This document shows positions 1 to 11,090 of a stretch of 64,000 nucleotides of DNA, piece by piece. The translations under genes were made by a program, and so were the position numbers. This DNA comes from Silurus meridionalis. Lineage: Eukaryota; Chordata; Actinopteri; Siluriformes; Siluridae. The notes under the pieces were generated by a model. That model saw only the letters and a program-made list of their open reading frames with translations. It made no database searches and had not been told where the DNA came from. The DNA lies in contig NC_060892.1 of NCBI RefSeq assembly GCF_014805685.1, forward strand, positions 6,823,490 to 6,887,489, given 5' to 3'. Within the stretch, counting starts at the first letter, position 1. Each line of letters begins with the position of its first letter.

Positions 1-118
1 TAATGACGAGCCAGTGGCGACTGTGGCTAAGAACTCCCTAAAATAGAATGAGGAAAAACCTTGAGAGGAACCAGACAGAATAGAAACCCATCCTCATCTG
101 GGTGGCACTGAATGTCTA
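1..118 (+). repeat. Dispersed repeat family A, 5'-truncated by window edge
   Basis: This copy shares the core 'ccttgagaggaaccaga' followed by 'cccatcctcatctgggtg' with the longer copy at 1731-2050. Related pieces lie at 24842-24965 (plus) and 40640-41098 (minus). It is an interspersed noncoding repeat that I recognise as common in otophysan fish DNA; that recognition is from memory. The class (SINE-like or other) is not determined. Confidence 0.6.
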
Positions 119-1081
119 TTCGTTACAGATCATACAGCAGTAAAAGATGCTGTCTTTTTAATGCAACCTGTGGTCCGAAGCCTTTGTAGTAGACTGTTGA
201 CATTAACTCCAGTCCAAATACATCCTCTAATCTCCTGTGTTGCTCCATAATCACATGGATCCCCAGACTGCTGATGAAACCATCAGCAGTTTCTCCACAA
301 TTGAGTGATCAGTACTAGCAAATAAACAAACAATAATTATGTGTGATGAAACTGAAGGGTATCTCAGTTCAGTCATGTAATACAGCAAATTTTTTCCATG
401 TTTGATTAGGTTATTACTGATATATTTTCCAAAATGTTTTAAGATTAGGGGAACTGGGCCACCCTCATGGGTTTAGCTAGAAGAGAAATGGAGTGATTGC
501 ACCCAGCAGGAAACGACATTGTAAAAGGGTGTTATTGAGAAGCACAAACTCTGCAAAGACGGCTGTAATGTCAGCTAGGTGGTGCTTCATCATAGCACCT
601 GTGTACAAAAGTCCACTTTAAACTCTCTCTTACTCTCTCTCTAACTCTCTCTCTAACACACACACACCAGGTCTTAGAAGGGAACAGCAAAGCATGAAAG
701 CAAAAGGTGAAACTGAAGCTGAAAATTGCAGTGCAGTGAGAGAGGAGGTGGCTATCAATGGGCTCGGTCTGAAACTCCATCGCACAGATTGAGTTTCCGC
801 CATGTTGTCCTACCCAGGGTCAGCTGACCAGAACCCAGGGTCACGATTGGCCAGGGACGTTCACGAACCCCATAATAATGTAACCAGAGTGTGTGGGAAC
901 ACTAGCTCAGTGGCGCGCCGTGTGATAAACGCTACTTTCCCACTCACAGGCCCGAGAATGGATGAGAATTAAGCAGGCCATCTTAGTCCTGCCACCGGTT
1001 ATCACGAAATCCTACCTGTGTGTGTGTACACACACACACAGACACACACACACTCTCTCTTTCTCTCTTTCTTTCTTTCTT

Positions 1082-1124
<43 letters not shown>

Positions 1125-1730
1125 ATTATTGCACTACACCTATGCAGTGTGGGTGGCAGAACTGAATATTTACTAATGTTATCTAATTACCCAATAAGCT
1201 GACTTTTTATGTATACATCGCAATCGTGTTTAGAGCATCCTGCTGCAAAAAATAATTAAAATAAAAATTCTAATAGAGATGAGCTTAATGGTTTTCATCA
1301 GATGTTTATTAGGAATTATTAAAGAAACTAGTTGGCTCTTTTTTGTGTATTGGTATGTGATAGCTCAGAGCAGCGTCCTCCAATGTTAAAACGCACTGTA
1401 GGATGTGTTTTCTGGATAAATGATTACCATTAATGAACATTTCAATAAACTGCCATAACAGACCCATTAGGATCCACTAACCAGCTTTAGAGTTACAATA
1501 TGTTTGAAATGAAATTGCCACATATGTGTGCCATTCCACATCTGGCATGCGGAGACATTTGTTTAGAAATAATCTAAAGCAAACAACAAACATGTATTTT
1601 AAAATAATTACACCTTTTTATATTTATAATGAGATCTTAATAGGAACATCAGTGAACTTCATATGAGTTTTCCTGACTCTATGAAATAATTTCACCACCA
1701 TTTTACGCACAAATGTTTTCTTTTTGAATA
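119..1730. other. Intergenic, no gene seen
   Basis: This stretch contains a CT/CA-rich patch at 625-665 and the compound microsatellite at 1021-1120. The short open frames here run through simple repeats or lack codon structure. No conserved protein motif is visible on either strand. Confidence 0.6.
1021..1120. repeat. Compound microsatellite (CA)n-(CT)n-(CTTT)n-(TC)n
   Basis: CA repeats pass into CT, CTTT and a pure TC run of about 35 bases. Overlapping open frames of 60-67 codons here are products of the repeat and not genes. Confidence 0.95.
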
Positions 1731-2050
1731 TTAGGTTTATTTCTATAGCGCTTTTCACAATGGACATTGTTTCAAAACAGCTTTTCAGAACTTAAGAATT
1801 AAAGGGAATTATGTGTGTTCATCCCTGATGATGAAGCCTTGGGCAACTGTGGCAAGGAAAAAGTCCCTTAGGTGGTGTGACAATGATACCTTGAGAGGAA
1901 CCAGACTCAAAAGGAGAACCCATCCTCATTTGTGTGATATCAGGAGTGTGGTTATAAATTTTAAAAACAATACAAAACACAGTAGAGTGAGAACCACCAT
2001 GAGTACCGGAGTGTGCAATTATGAGTAATGTCCTTTCTACAGTCTTATAC
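1731..2050 (+). repeat. Dispersed repeat family A, longest copy
   Basis: It begins 'tttctatagcgcttttcaca', continues through 'gacattgtttcaaaacagct' and 'ccctgatgatgaagcc', and ends after 'aacccatcctcattt'. The same landmarks occur in the same order, or reversed, at 24842-24965 and 40640-41098, which marks this as a dispersed repeat. The open frames on both strands here are shadows within the repeat. Confidence 0.65.
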
Positions 2051-2484
2051 AATTAGTTAATGTTGTGGAACCAGGAGCTACTGAGCAAAATTGGGATGGG
2101 GAGAGAAAGAGAAGCAGTGGAGAGGAATTAGCATAGCTGCTGTTCATAATATTAACAAGCACAAGTTGATAATGTGCAATTGTTCAGATGTACTGGAGCA
2201 CAATGTCTTTATGTGATGTGTGTTATGTGTAAGCCTCACTAAAAAAGATGCAGGCTATTCACTTTAAGTAATTCATTAAATAATTATAGAAATATTACAA
2301 ATTATTAATAAACTTTATGAATTCGATCAGTTTTTCACTTTTTAAATTTTAGCTGATACATTTTTATTTGACACATGAAAAAAATCTAACATTAATTTTA
2401 AGTGATGTATACAATGATTATGGATTTGTGATATATGACAGAAATTGTAATTTATACCACAGGAAAAAAACATTTACATTATTT
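2051..2484. other. AT-rich intergenic sequence
   Basis: I see no gene motif, no terminal repeats and no microsatellite longer than about 10 bases. The sequence is AT-rich spacer. Confidence 0.5.
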
Positions 2485-2845
2485 TCTGTAATTTGCCTGG
2501 ATTGAGCATGAAAGTATCAAACATCAACATTTTTAGCAGCACTTTGAGTTCCATTACTATAATTATTTAAAAGAATCCATAATTAAGAGCTTTTTTGTGG
2601 TCCTTCAGAATAATGATTATTGCTACCGTATTGCTTTTTGATCAACAGGTGGTGGATGGAAAACAGTGAGGTTTCTTTTGAGGTGTTATGAAATAATTCC
2701 AGTTTTGTATTTCACACAGATTTCACAGAGATTCCATGTGATCACTCAGGTGATAACATAAAAAAATGTAAGCTGTGCTAAGAAATGACCTTACAATCTT
2801 ATAGTTTTTGTGTATTGTTACACATCGAAACTGTGCTACATTATT
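2485..2845 (+). repeat. Segmental duplication, copy 1 (uninterrupted)
   Basis: About 350 bp here is repeated in the same orientation at 4823-5113 plus 6038-6110. Shared landmarks in order are 'tttgcctggattgagc', 'tatcaaacatcaacattttt', 'ttattgctaccgt', 'gtggatggaaaacagtga', 'gctgtgctaagaa' and 'tttgtgtattgtt'. This copy preserves the site that is interrupted by an insertion in copy 2. No coding function is evident. Confidence 0.85.
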
Positions 2846-3039
2846 TGGTGAACAGACTGCTTCTTGCTGCCTATTTGTCCTATGTGAAGAAAAGTTTGAA
2901 AATGTTCAGAGCAGCACATTAAACTTACACACTATAAGAAAAATGACTGGTCAGTCAAAAAAATTATTATATAAACTACCTAAAGTTTATTTGTACTCTA
3001 TTAAGGTTTTTTTTTTGTATGGTTTAGCGACAGTGACAT

Positions 3040-3365
3040 TGCCAAAAAGACAGTAGTTGGAGCTGGAGGTAGCAGAGTTGAAGATGTGGCGATTTTCATT
3101 GAGAGTGACAAGGATGGGCAGGATTAGAAATGAGTTTATTAGTGGGATCACGCAGGTAGGATGTTTTGGAGACAAGACGAGAGAGGTGTGATTGAGATGG
3201 TCTGGTCCTATGGAGAGTACAGGGTAAACCGGTAGAAGAATGCTAAGGATGGAGCAAACAGGCAGGTGGAAAAGAGGAAGGCCAAAAGAAGGTTGGCAGA
3301 ACAGGGCAGTATGGAGACAAATGATCAGCTGAGACGACCCCTAACTGGAGCAGCCGTAAGAAGAT
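3040..3365 (+). mobile_element. RTE/Expander-like LINE 3' end, fossil
   Basis: The stretch resembles the C-terminal coding and 3' end of an abundant fish non-LTR retrotransposon: 'ggatgggcaggattagaaatga', then 'gagattgagatggt'-like and 'gaggaaggccaaaag' segments, ending 'cgacccctaactggagcagc' before an A/G-rich tail. Stops in every frame show that it is dead. Its 3' tail resembles the SINE tail at 39373-39624 and at 21383-21495. The LINE clade is assigned from memory of related repeats and is uncertain. Confidence 0.5.
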
Positions 3366-3479
3366 GATTAAGGTTTTCTTCCAGGAGAAACAAAAGGACA
3401 TCAAGATTGCCTTAACGTCAACCCTCATATACAACACTTCTTCAGACTGTTGGTATTAATTTTAAAGCATAACATTTTC

Positions 3480-3912
3480 TATAATATCTTTGTATGCTCT
3501 GAAATTCTGATTTGCCTTCAGTAAGGGGCACAAACATGTTCCAGAATGACAAAATCCCCTAAGCACAATGAGAAGGACATAAAAACCTATTTTGCCAAGG
3601 TTGGCTTGGAAACATTTATTTGGCACAAGCCATAACCTCCCCAGAAAACTCGTTTGGGAAGAACTGGAATGCCAACTCCACACCATGCCTTCTTATGCAA
3701 CACCAATGCCTGATCTCAACAAAATTGCTGAATGAGTTCAGGTTCCAACAGCCTCATTCCAAGATTTTGGGAAATACTGTCTAGAAACTTGGAGGTTGTT
3801 GTAACGACACTCAGGAAAAAACCCTGTATTATTCATATGCCTAAGGAATATGATGTTCAACAGGCACATATAGGTGTTATGTTCTGTGTCCACATACTTT
3901 TGGTATAGTGTA
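3480..3912 (+). mobile_element. Tc1-related non-autonomous element (family B), degraded
   Basis: The sequence ends with 'gtccacatacttttggtata', the terminal signature of the short elements at 10600-11090, 20435-20880, 26020-26345 and 45760-46195. Internally 'tggaatgccaactccacacc' matches their shared core derived from a Tc1 transposase 3' region. No open transposase frame remains. Confidence 0.55.
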
Positions 3913-3996
3913 TGTAATGAGGCAATTTAAATGTTTGTGCATAGTGTTGTATTGCAAATAGTGTTTTAGACTAAACAAGACGGTCACTAGGTGAAA

Positions 3997-4000
<4 letters not shown>

Positions 4001-4034
<34 letters not shown>
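4001..4034. repeat. (TC)n microsatellite
   Basis: An uninterrupted TC dinucleotide run of about 34 bases. A second TC run lies at 4472-4500. Confidence 0.95.
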
Positions 4035-4037
<3 letters not shown>

Positions 4038-4084
4038 CATTGATAAGCATCACAAAGCTTTAAATTCATGAGTAATATCTGACA

Positions 4085-4471
4085 CCCGTGATTTTCCCTT
4101 TGGACCTGCTCCTCCTCCTCATCTTCACCCCCTTACCCCTACACACATGCCCTATACACCCTCCTTCATCCCACCCCTTTCCCAAGTGCCCCCACCATCT
4201 TGGCCAAGATTGTGCTTAATTAATACAATCCAGGAGGCTGGAAACAGGAACACAGGCAGCTCTCAGGCCCTGGCCTCCCGATGCTTGGCTCTCTTGGTAA
4301 TGAGAGAGTGATGCATCGTGGGTCGCCGGCCTGAGGGGAAGAGGTCAGTGGGAATGAATTTGCAAGTCTCTCAATGAGGGGCAGTTCCATGCTGAGAGGA
4401 GCTGGCCTGCATTCGCACACCTGGTCATTAACATTGCTAATTAGCAGCCATTAATCAGGGCCAGACTCTTT

Positions 4472-4502
<31 letters not shown>

Positions 4503-4800
4503 TGCTGAGTGTGTGTATGTGTGTGTGGTGTATGTTAGCATGGAGGCCCCTGAATAAGAAGAATGTTCCTGCTTACCTCTAGAAGAGTCGGGATAAAAGG
4601 GGTTCCCATCAGTTTGAGATGAGCAGGATTAAGCATAAGGTTCCATGGTGACGAGCTCCAAACCAAGGTAAAATTAATTACCAGTAATTAATTGCACCGC
4701 TCTCATCTTAAAGCATGGAACAAATCATTAATCCTCCATCTTTGCTCACTGCCCTCGCCATCTTTATGGTGATGATAATTTGTGTAATAACGATGAAGAT
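4085..4800. other. Candidate conserved non-coding island
   Basis: This stretch has balanced base composition in an AT-rich setting and is free of recognisable transposon sequence apart from the TC run at 4472-4500. It carries clustered homeodomain-type motifs: 'gctaattagcagccattaat' near 4436 and 'taattaccagtaattaatt' near 4675. No coding frame is convincing. Regulatory function is inference from composition and motif clustering only. Confidence 0.25.
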
Positions 4801-4822
4801 AATGACAATAATTTTCAGTCTC

Positions 4823-5113
4823 CGATTTTGCCTGGATTGAGCCTGGAGGTATCAAACATCAACATTTTTAGCAGCATTTTGAGTTCTATTACTATAATTA
4901 TTGAAAAGAATCCACAATTAAGAGCTTTTTTCCCCTCCTTTAGAATGATGATTATTGCTACCGTGATGCTTTTCTTAATCAACAGGTTGTGGATGGAAAA
5001 CAGTGAAGATTCTCTTGAGGTTTCATTAAATAATTTTAGTTTTGCATTGCACAAAGATTCTGTCTGATTGCTAATCGGGTGATAACAAAAATATCTAAGC
5101 TGTGCTAAGAATT
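4823..5113 (+). repeat. Segmental duplication, copy 2, left part
   Basis: This is the left part of the second copy of the 2485-2845 block. It stops at 'gctgtgctaagaatt' and resumes after the insertion at about 6038 with 'ctaagaaattatcttacgat'. The open frames on both strands across it are not conserved between the two copies, which argues against coding. Confidence 0.85.
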
Positions 5114-6037
5114 AGGCATGTGCATCTCCATACCTGAGGTCGATGCGATTCGCATCTCGATGCATAGCCAACTATACGATACAATAAAGATACAAATGAA
5201 GCAGCTACCTATAACGCAGTCTGATCCGATTTCAAATAGATTCAACCCAGTGCGATTAAATGTGATACAATGCAATGAAAAAATATGATGCTATACGATT
5301 AAATATGGTACAGATACTTTACTTTTACAGACAGCAAATCACAAATTTTATTACGTGCCTTCTGAATTCTAATGCATGGCCCTTTCACAAACAGGCCTTT
5401 GTAGTGGAAAAAAAAAACACAAAAATAACATAAATCCAGGCATTCTTTTCCTGTTCTGTCTCAAGGAAGATGCAGCTCTACCTCTGCCATGTTAATGAAG
5501 AGATTTTTTATTTTTTAATTTTTTAAAATTGAATTGGTGGTTTTTGTTAAATGTGAGCCAAAATCATCACAATTGACTCAAAATACTTTAGTCTTTTTGC
5601 AATAAATGTATTTAATACATGTGTTTAAAAATTTAAGTTGAATTACTGAAATAAATGAACTTTTCTATGACATTCTAATTTATTGAGATGCACCTGTATA
5701 TTCTATGTGATTCTCAGGACATGCCTCGTCTTTGTGGTGTTGTCATATCATCATATTAATGTAGATGTGGCGCTGAGAGAACACACTTGAGAAACAGTTT
5801 AGTGAGGAGAACTAACTCTACATTTAAAATATTGGTCATAATTTATTGGTCACTTTCTACATAATAAAACTATAGCGCAACTACTAATAATTATATATAA
5901 ATAAATCGTTTTTTTACTAATGAAAATATGAATAAAAACAATGCTTAGCGATACAAATGCCAACTTTTTTAAACTAAAGCGTCCCATTGCTAACTTTAAT
6001 GCTGATGCACCGATGCGAATTAGTGAATATTTTCTCT
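5114..6037. mobile_element. Non-autonomous DNA element inserted in duplication copy 2
   Basis: Alignment with copy 1 shows that about 925 bp is inserted after 'ctaagaa', which is repeated at the right junction; a 7-8 bp target duplication would fit a hAT-type element. The left end carries 'gatgcgattcgcatctcgat' and the right end 'gatgcaccgatgcgaatta', which share inverted 'gatgcgaat'-like words. No transposase remains. A Tc1 fragment is nested at about 5500-5697. The hAT assignment is inference from target-site length. Confidence 0.55.
5500..5697 (+). mobile_element. Tc1-like terminal fragment (family C), nested
   Basis: The right end 'tctaatttattgagatgcac' followed by 'ctgtata' matches the right end of the larger element at 37822-39742, as does the upstream 'gaattactgaaataaat'. 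Only the terminal region survives, with no coding sequence. Confidence 0.75.
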
Positions 6038-6110
6038 TCTAAGAAATTATCTTACGATCCTAATGTTTTGTGTATTGTTGCACCTCCAATCTTTGGTACA
6101 CATCTTTGGG
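6038..6110 (+). repeat. Segmental duplication, copy 2, right part
   Basis: Starting at 'ctaagaaattatctta', this continues the homology to copy 1 ('ctaagaaatgacctta', then 'tttgtgtattgtt'). It confirms that the intervening DNA at 5114-6037 is an insertion and not divergence. Confidence 0.75.
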
Positions 6111-7002
6111 CAGTCAAACAGCCATTAACTATAAAAACGTTGGTAGGTATAGGCCACGTTTAATGGTAAAATATATCAATCCCCACCCATTTGGCTAGCT
6201 ATGTATGAGTAAGATGTCTATGTAGCAAACCATAACCCAAAGTGAAATAATGAACAAATCTAAAACTCTAAAACTCTAAACTTTTTATTTTGAGTTTCAC
6301 CACTACATATGAACCAGGAAATGTCTGTGACTCAGTTGAAATGCTAAACAAGCAAACACTTCCTGTGTAAAGGTATAAGAGGCTTAGACAGTTAGCTAGC
6401 TATTTATCTACACATGCTATGCTCCACCACTGACAACCTGTTGATGTAATATGTAACATCAGTAACAAAACTAGTAAGCTATTCTTAAATGCTCTTTAAA
6501 CCAGTTTTTAAATTTTTTTCACCCACTACAGACGGCTATTATGGATGATAACCATAGTATGAATTCATCACATCGTCCACCCTAAACAGTTCCCTCTGTG
6601 TTTGAAACTAAAGGAATGTGTCTGAATTTAAGAACCTGAACATCGAACCCCCTGGGAGGACGATTCGGCTCACTGATGCAGCTCTAATTAGCATTTCGCT
6701 TGTCTGTCTCCGAGTTCCATCCATCATGAGAAACACAGGGGGAACGAACTCCATTTGAATGTTGCTGCACTCTCGGCCATTTGGTGTCATGATTAAAGTG
6801 GCCTCTTGTTTTGCTATGGAGAAAAAATCTCAGAAATCGTGTGTGGAGAAAACAAAGGCTTTTTTCTGTTACTGTAATGGGAGAAGTAACAGAATGATGG
6901 ATTTTCAGTATTATAATTAACATATACAACATCATAAACTAAAATCCTTTCCAATATAGCACTGTTTAATGTATGTGATCAGCCATTAAGTGTAGATTTT
7001 CC
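6111..7002. other. Intergenic; possible non-coding island at 6590-6800
   Basis: No gene is visible. The 6590-6800 part is GC-balanced and carries 'gctctaattagcatttc', a homeodomain-like site, so it is a weak candidate for conserved non-coding DNA. Open frames on the minus strand here have no recognisable domain. Confidence 0.35.
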
Positions 7003-7505
7003 GAAGTAATAGCATCACTAACTTTGATATCACAATATGTAACAGAACTACAACAAATAAGTAATGATGTCACTAATTGTAACAGAACTACCAGCAGAAG
7101 TAATGGCATCACTAACTTTGATATCACAATATGTAACAAAACTACTACACAGAAGTAATGATGTCAATATTGTAACAGAACTACAACACAGAAGTAATGA
7201 TGTCACTAATTGTAACAGAACTACCAGGTAGAAGTAATGACATCACTAACTTTGACATCACAATAAGTAACAGAACTACCACACAGAAGTATTGACATCA
7301 CTAACTGTAACATAACTACTACACAAAAGTAATTACATTACTAAGTGTAACAAAAGTACTACACACAAATAATGACATCACAAATTGTACTAATACTACT
7401 TCACACAAGTAATGATGTTCCACATTGTGACAATACTACTACAGAGAGCTAATGATGTTACAAATTGTAACAGAGCCCCTTCACAGAAGTAATGATGTCA
7501 TTAGT
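7003..7505 (+). repeat. Minisatellite, unit about 40 bp, roughly 11-12 copies
   Basis: The unit is approximately 'gaagtaatgatgtcactaat' + 'tgtaacagaactaccacaca'. Copies recur about every 40 bases from 7003 to 7500. Some copies carry a longer variant of about 55 bases with an extra 'ctttgatatcacaatat' segment. Divergence increases towards the right end. There is no coding potential. Confidence 0.9.
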
Positions 7506-7550
7506 AGGTACCTACAGAATACTTAAGTTGACCTTGATTACCAAATGAGA

Positions 7551-7553
7551 GAT

Positions 7554-7621
<68 letters not shown>

Positions 7622-7622
7622 A
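7551..7622. repeat. (GATA)n-(GA)n microsatellite
   Basis: A few GATA units are followed by about 50 bases of GA repeat. The minus-strand open frame across it is an artefact of the repeat. Confidence 0.95.
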
Positions 7623-7810
7623 AAAGATTACTTTCCCTATCTATATCTATATTTGTTGTCTTCTTAAGAGACATAATGGACAAAGAGATATTGACAAAGG
7701 GGCAGACAATAAAAGAACAGAAAAAATTAAAAAGGAAAGAGGGACAGAGTGGGAGAGGACTGAGAGAAAGAAAAAGTATGACAAAAAGTGTGTGGATTAC
7801 TATATGAAGT

Positions 7811-7909
<99 letters not shown>

Positions 7910-7930
7910 GGATGGATGGATGGATGGATG

Positions 7931-7980
<50 letters not shown>

Positions 7981-7989
7981 TAGATAGAT
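7811..7989. repeat. Compound (GATA)n-(GATG)n-(GACA)n tetranucleotide array
   Basis: About 100 bases of GATA pass into GATG and then GACA. GATA/GACA compound arrays also lie at 15411-15575 and 32163-32285. The open frames through it on both strands are translations of the repeat. Confidence 0.97.
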
Positions 7990-8125
7990 TCATCCCAATG
8001 TATAATTTACAAATTAAATTAAATGAAAAAAGAGCAATATTCAGAAATTTGGTATTCACCCTGATGGCATCTTTCACACACACACACAAACACACACACA
8101 CACACCTTTAACACAGCATTCTCTA

Positions 8126-8247
8126 TAGGTCATTTTACTGTGTAACCCTGAACAAACACTTCACTATAATTGAAACTATCTAAAAACGAGACTGATAAAT
8201 GTTTAATGATGATCAGCAATGGTAAATTATGAGCTATATGATGTGTA

Positions 8248-8251
<4 letters not shown>
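8126..8251 (+). repeat. Left arm of 126-bp inverted repeat
   Basis: The arm runs from 'taggtcattttactgtgtaa' to 'gctatatgatgtgtaatcta' and is the near-exact reverse complement of 8668-8793; I count about seven mismatches. It is followed directly by (CA)n at 8252-8311, whose complement (TG)n precedes the right arm, so the microsatellites extend the palindrome. Confidence 0.92.

Positions 8252-8311
<60 letters not shown>
8252..8311. repeat. (CA)n microsatellite, inner edge of left arm
   Basis: About 60 bases of CA repeat. It pairs in the folded structure with the (TG)n at 8625-8667. Confidence 0.97.
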
Positions 8312-8313
<2 letters not shown>

Positions 8314-8436
8314 AACACTGCAGCTGCCTTCTGCTCATCGAGACTAAACAATTACTCTCCCTTAAGCACTTCACATAATCCTCTCAGGAGACCCACACTG
8401 TAATTGCCAAGCTATAGGCTGTGGCAAGACCCCCGT

Positions 8437-8492
<56 letters not shown>

Positions 8493-8622
8493 CACACACA
8501 CACACACACTGCTTCCCGCCATACAAACACAATAGTGATGTCCTCGGCAAACACACAGTGCTGCTTTAATTAGTTGCATGAAGTGGGACAGCAGTGCATC
8601 AGTACAAGCACTGTTGACTCTC

Positions 8623-8624
<2 letters not shown>
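8312..8624. other. Central spacer of the inverted repeat
   Basis: A single-copy spacer of about 310 bp that contains a further CA array at 8438-8509. Its flanks ('ctgcagctgccttctgctca' and 'tgctttaattagttgcatga') have balanced composition and could be conserved non-coding DNA. No gene motif is visible. Confidence 0.5.
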
Positions 8625-8671
<47 letters not shown>

Positions 8672-8793
8672 CACACATCATATAGCTCATCATTTACCAT
8701 TACTGATCATCATTAAACATTTATCAGTCTTATTTTTAGATATTTTCAATGATAGTGAAGTGTTTGTTCAGGGTTACACAGTAAAATGACCTA
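8625..8793 (-). repeat. (TG)n and right arm of inverted repeat
   Basis: The TG run at 8625-8667 is followed by the 126-bp arm at 8668-8793, the reverse complement of 8126-8251. A minus-strand open frame of 93 codons across this DNA is an artefact of the repeats. Confidence 0.92.
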
Positions 8794-10254
8794 CAGAGCA
8801 AGGTGTGTTCAATGCACGTGTTCAGTACACACACCCCACCTTTACACATGCACTATAAAAGGCATTGTAAAACTTGCTTATTGACTCTGTGTTTCTATTT
8901 TATAACATTGTTTTTTCTTATCTGTGTAAGTGTATATTTATAAAAAGGAATGTTTGTGAGATTTTGCTGGAATTTTATATTTCTTGACATTTCTGGTTTT
9001 TGTTTTGAAATAAACTATGTTGTTTATTTGTATTCATTATTATAGGTTTTATTAATTTTTACTTTTTGTGCTTAACATATAAAATGCAAATTATTATGTA
9101 TTCTGTTTTGATTAATATTAAGTACAGATATGAAGATATAAAAAAGTCATCATTAATTTAGTAAATTTAGTTATATTTACATTTGGTATGTTTATGATTT
9201 AATGTGCGTAATATATGCCATATCTATAATATTAAACTCACAATTATTAGTTGATTAGTTGTTACATTTAGGCCGTAAATAACAAATAAGTTAAACACTA
9301 ATTACCTTTATTCATATAGTTTTTTTACTTTCATTGTAAGTACACAATGATTACATTTTATTCTTATTTCATGTTTATATATAATATATTGGTATATAAT
9401 ATATAATATATTTATATTATTATATGTTAAAATTATAATATTTTTAAATGTCTTTTTCTGAGAGTAAAAAAATGAGAGTTCATTCTGCATTCATTCAAAA
9501 ATTACAGAAGTCCAATCTTAAAAGCACCATAAAAATGGGTGCCACCCTTAAAAAATGGCACTCTTTCATGCAGACATTACAAAGCAGGGAAGTAGAGGCT
9601 ATGTGGGGTGTAAGGGTAAAGAAAGCAGATTTAGGAGGTTTAGTACACTTAATACACTTACACACTTCCATGTGATGATGTCATCATCCTCAAAGACCCA
9701 ACTAATGAGCTTAGACCCTGACCAGCAGCACAAAAAAAGAAAAAATTTGTCAACATAATTGCATTGGCATTCAGTGAAGTGGACTGGAGGCAAAGTTAAG
9801 GACAGGTGCTTAGAACAGCTTTAAAAAAATGATAAACCCCTACCACACAGGGTGCTCTGTTTTTACTTTAACTTCGAACCATTAAGACAAACCAGAAACA
9901 GGAAATTCGGGCTTTATCGCAGGCTTAGCATCAAGCCTCGAAGGGGTCGTTCATAGACGAGGGCCTTGTGTTTCTCTTCACGCCTAGTTAACACTCTTGC
10001 TACTGCTTCACACCTAAAAAAAAGCCCAAAGGGGCTGGCGAGAGTCTTTTAATTTAGAGTACAGTGTAGCAAAACTTGTTGTTGTGTTGTTTGATATGCT
10101 AAGCGGGAACATTATTACCAAAGGAAATACAACAGCATTAGCATAAAAAGCCACCACTTGCAAAAACCCTGAGGGTAAACAAATAAACGAGACGAGTAAA
10201 TGAGCACCCCAGGGCAGAGCGTTCCTTTTCACAGGATGACGCTTACACACTCGC
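8794..10254. other. AT-rich intergenic sequence
   Basis: The stretch from 8900 to 9450 is strongly AT-rich. Several 60-78 codon open frames between 9308 and 10250 overlap each other on both strands and show no domain, signal peptide or splice-flanked structure that I can support. Confidence 0.5.
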
Positions 10255-10465
10255 TACGAAATGTCTCAAATCAAATATGCGAGGTCAAATTATTTGATTA
10301 GCCACTCTCGAGGCACTTCAATCACACGTGGTTAATTATTTGGAAATAATTACCAGCTTTGGCAAATACCATTATTTCAATTAGCTGAGTAATTTATCAG
10401 AGTAATCTCTGAGTAAGCTGCAATTACTCGACTTTGGCAGTGGTGGAGGTCTTCAAGGATCAGGT
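10255..10465. other. Candidate conserved non-coding island
   Basis: Motif-dense single-copy DNA with 'ggttaattatttggaaataa', 'attacc', 'caattagctgagtaattt' and 'gcaattactcg'. Clustered TAATT/AATTA words with little repeat content are typical of developmental enhancers. This is inference; no conservation data are available here. Confidence 0.3.
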
Positions 10466-10599
10466 GTGGAAACAAGGAAAAGTTTGAGTCAAACATATGC
10501 ATGTGCACACACTACTGAGGACTTGAACTCCAGCTGTGCATTCTTAAAATACACTCTTAAGCTTTTCTTAAAGATATATTATATAGACAAACAGTATTT

Positions 10600-11090
10600 T
10601 TCAGTCATATGTGCCTCTTCCCCAAAATGTTACCACAAAGTTAGAGGCACATAACTGTACAAGATGTCTTTGAATTACATTTTCCCTACAATTGAACTAG
10701 GAGACCTAAACCTGTTCCAGCATGAAACATGTGCACAAAGCCAGTTTTGTAAAGATATGTTTTACATATGTTGGAGTGGAAAATCATGAGTGACCTGTTA
10801 TAGCGATCTGACCTCATCCCTATTGAATACCTTTGTCATGAATTGGAATGCTGACTGCACCAGAGGCCTCATCACCTCACCTAAATCAGTACCTGACTTT
10901 GCTAACACCCTAGTTATTGAATGCACAATGAAACACAAATATCCACAAACACATTCCGAAATAAGGTGGAGCATCTTTCCAGAATATTATAACAGCAAAT
11001 GGGAACTAACTGTGGATTGAAATGTTAAAAAAGCACATACAAATCCTATGATCATGTGTCCACAAACGTTTGTCCTTATTGTGTAAATCA
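10600..11090 (+). mobile_element. Tc1-related non-autonomous element (family B)
   Basis: It contains 'atgtgcctcttccccaaaatg', 'aacctgttccagcatg' and 'accagaggcctcatcacctc', and ends 'gtgtccacaaacgtttgtcc'. The same blocks recur at 26020-26345 and 45760-46195, and reversed at 20435-20880. The central block is a decayed fragment of a Tc1 transposase 3' half. The 76-codon open frame in it is residual. Confidence 0.65.

Noticed and set aside
7003..7505. CRISPR-like array
   Set aside because: Units are contiguous tandem copies without unique spacers, in a vertebrate genome; it is a minisatellite.
7727..8111. Open frames of 124 and 67 codons
   Set aside because: They translate GATA/GACA arrays (SIYL and TDRQ repeats) on opposite strands and have no other content.
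8371..8693. Cys/Val-rich open frames
   Set aside because: They translate CA/TG microsatellites (VCVC repeats).
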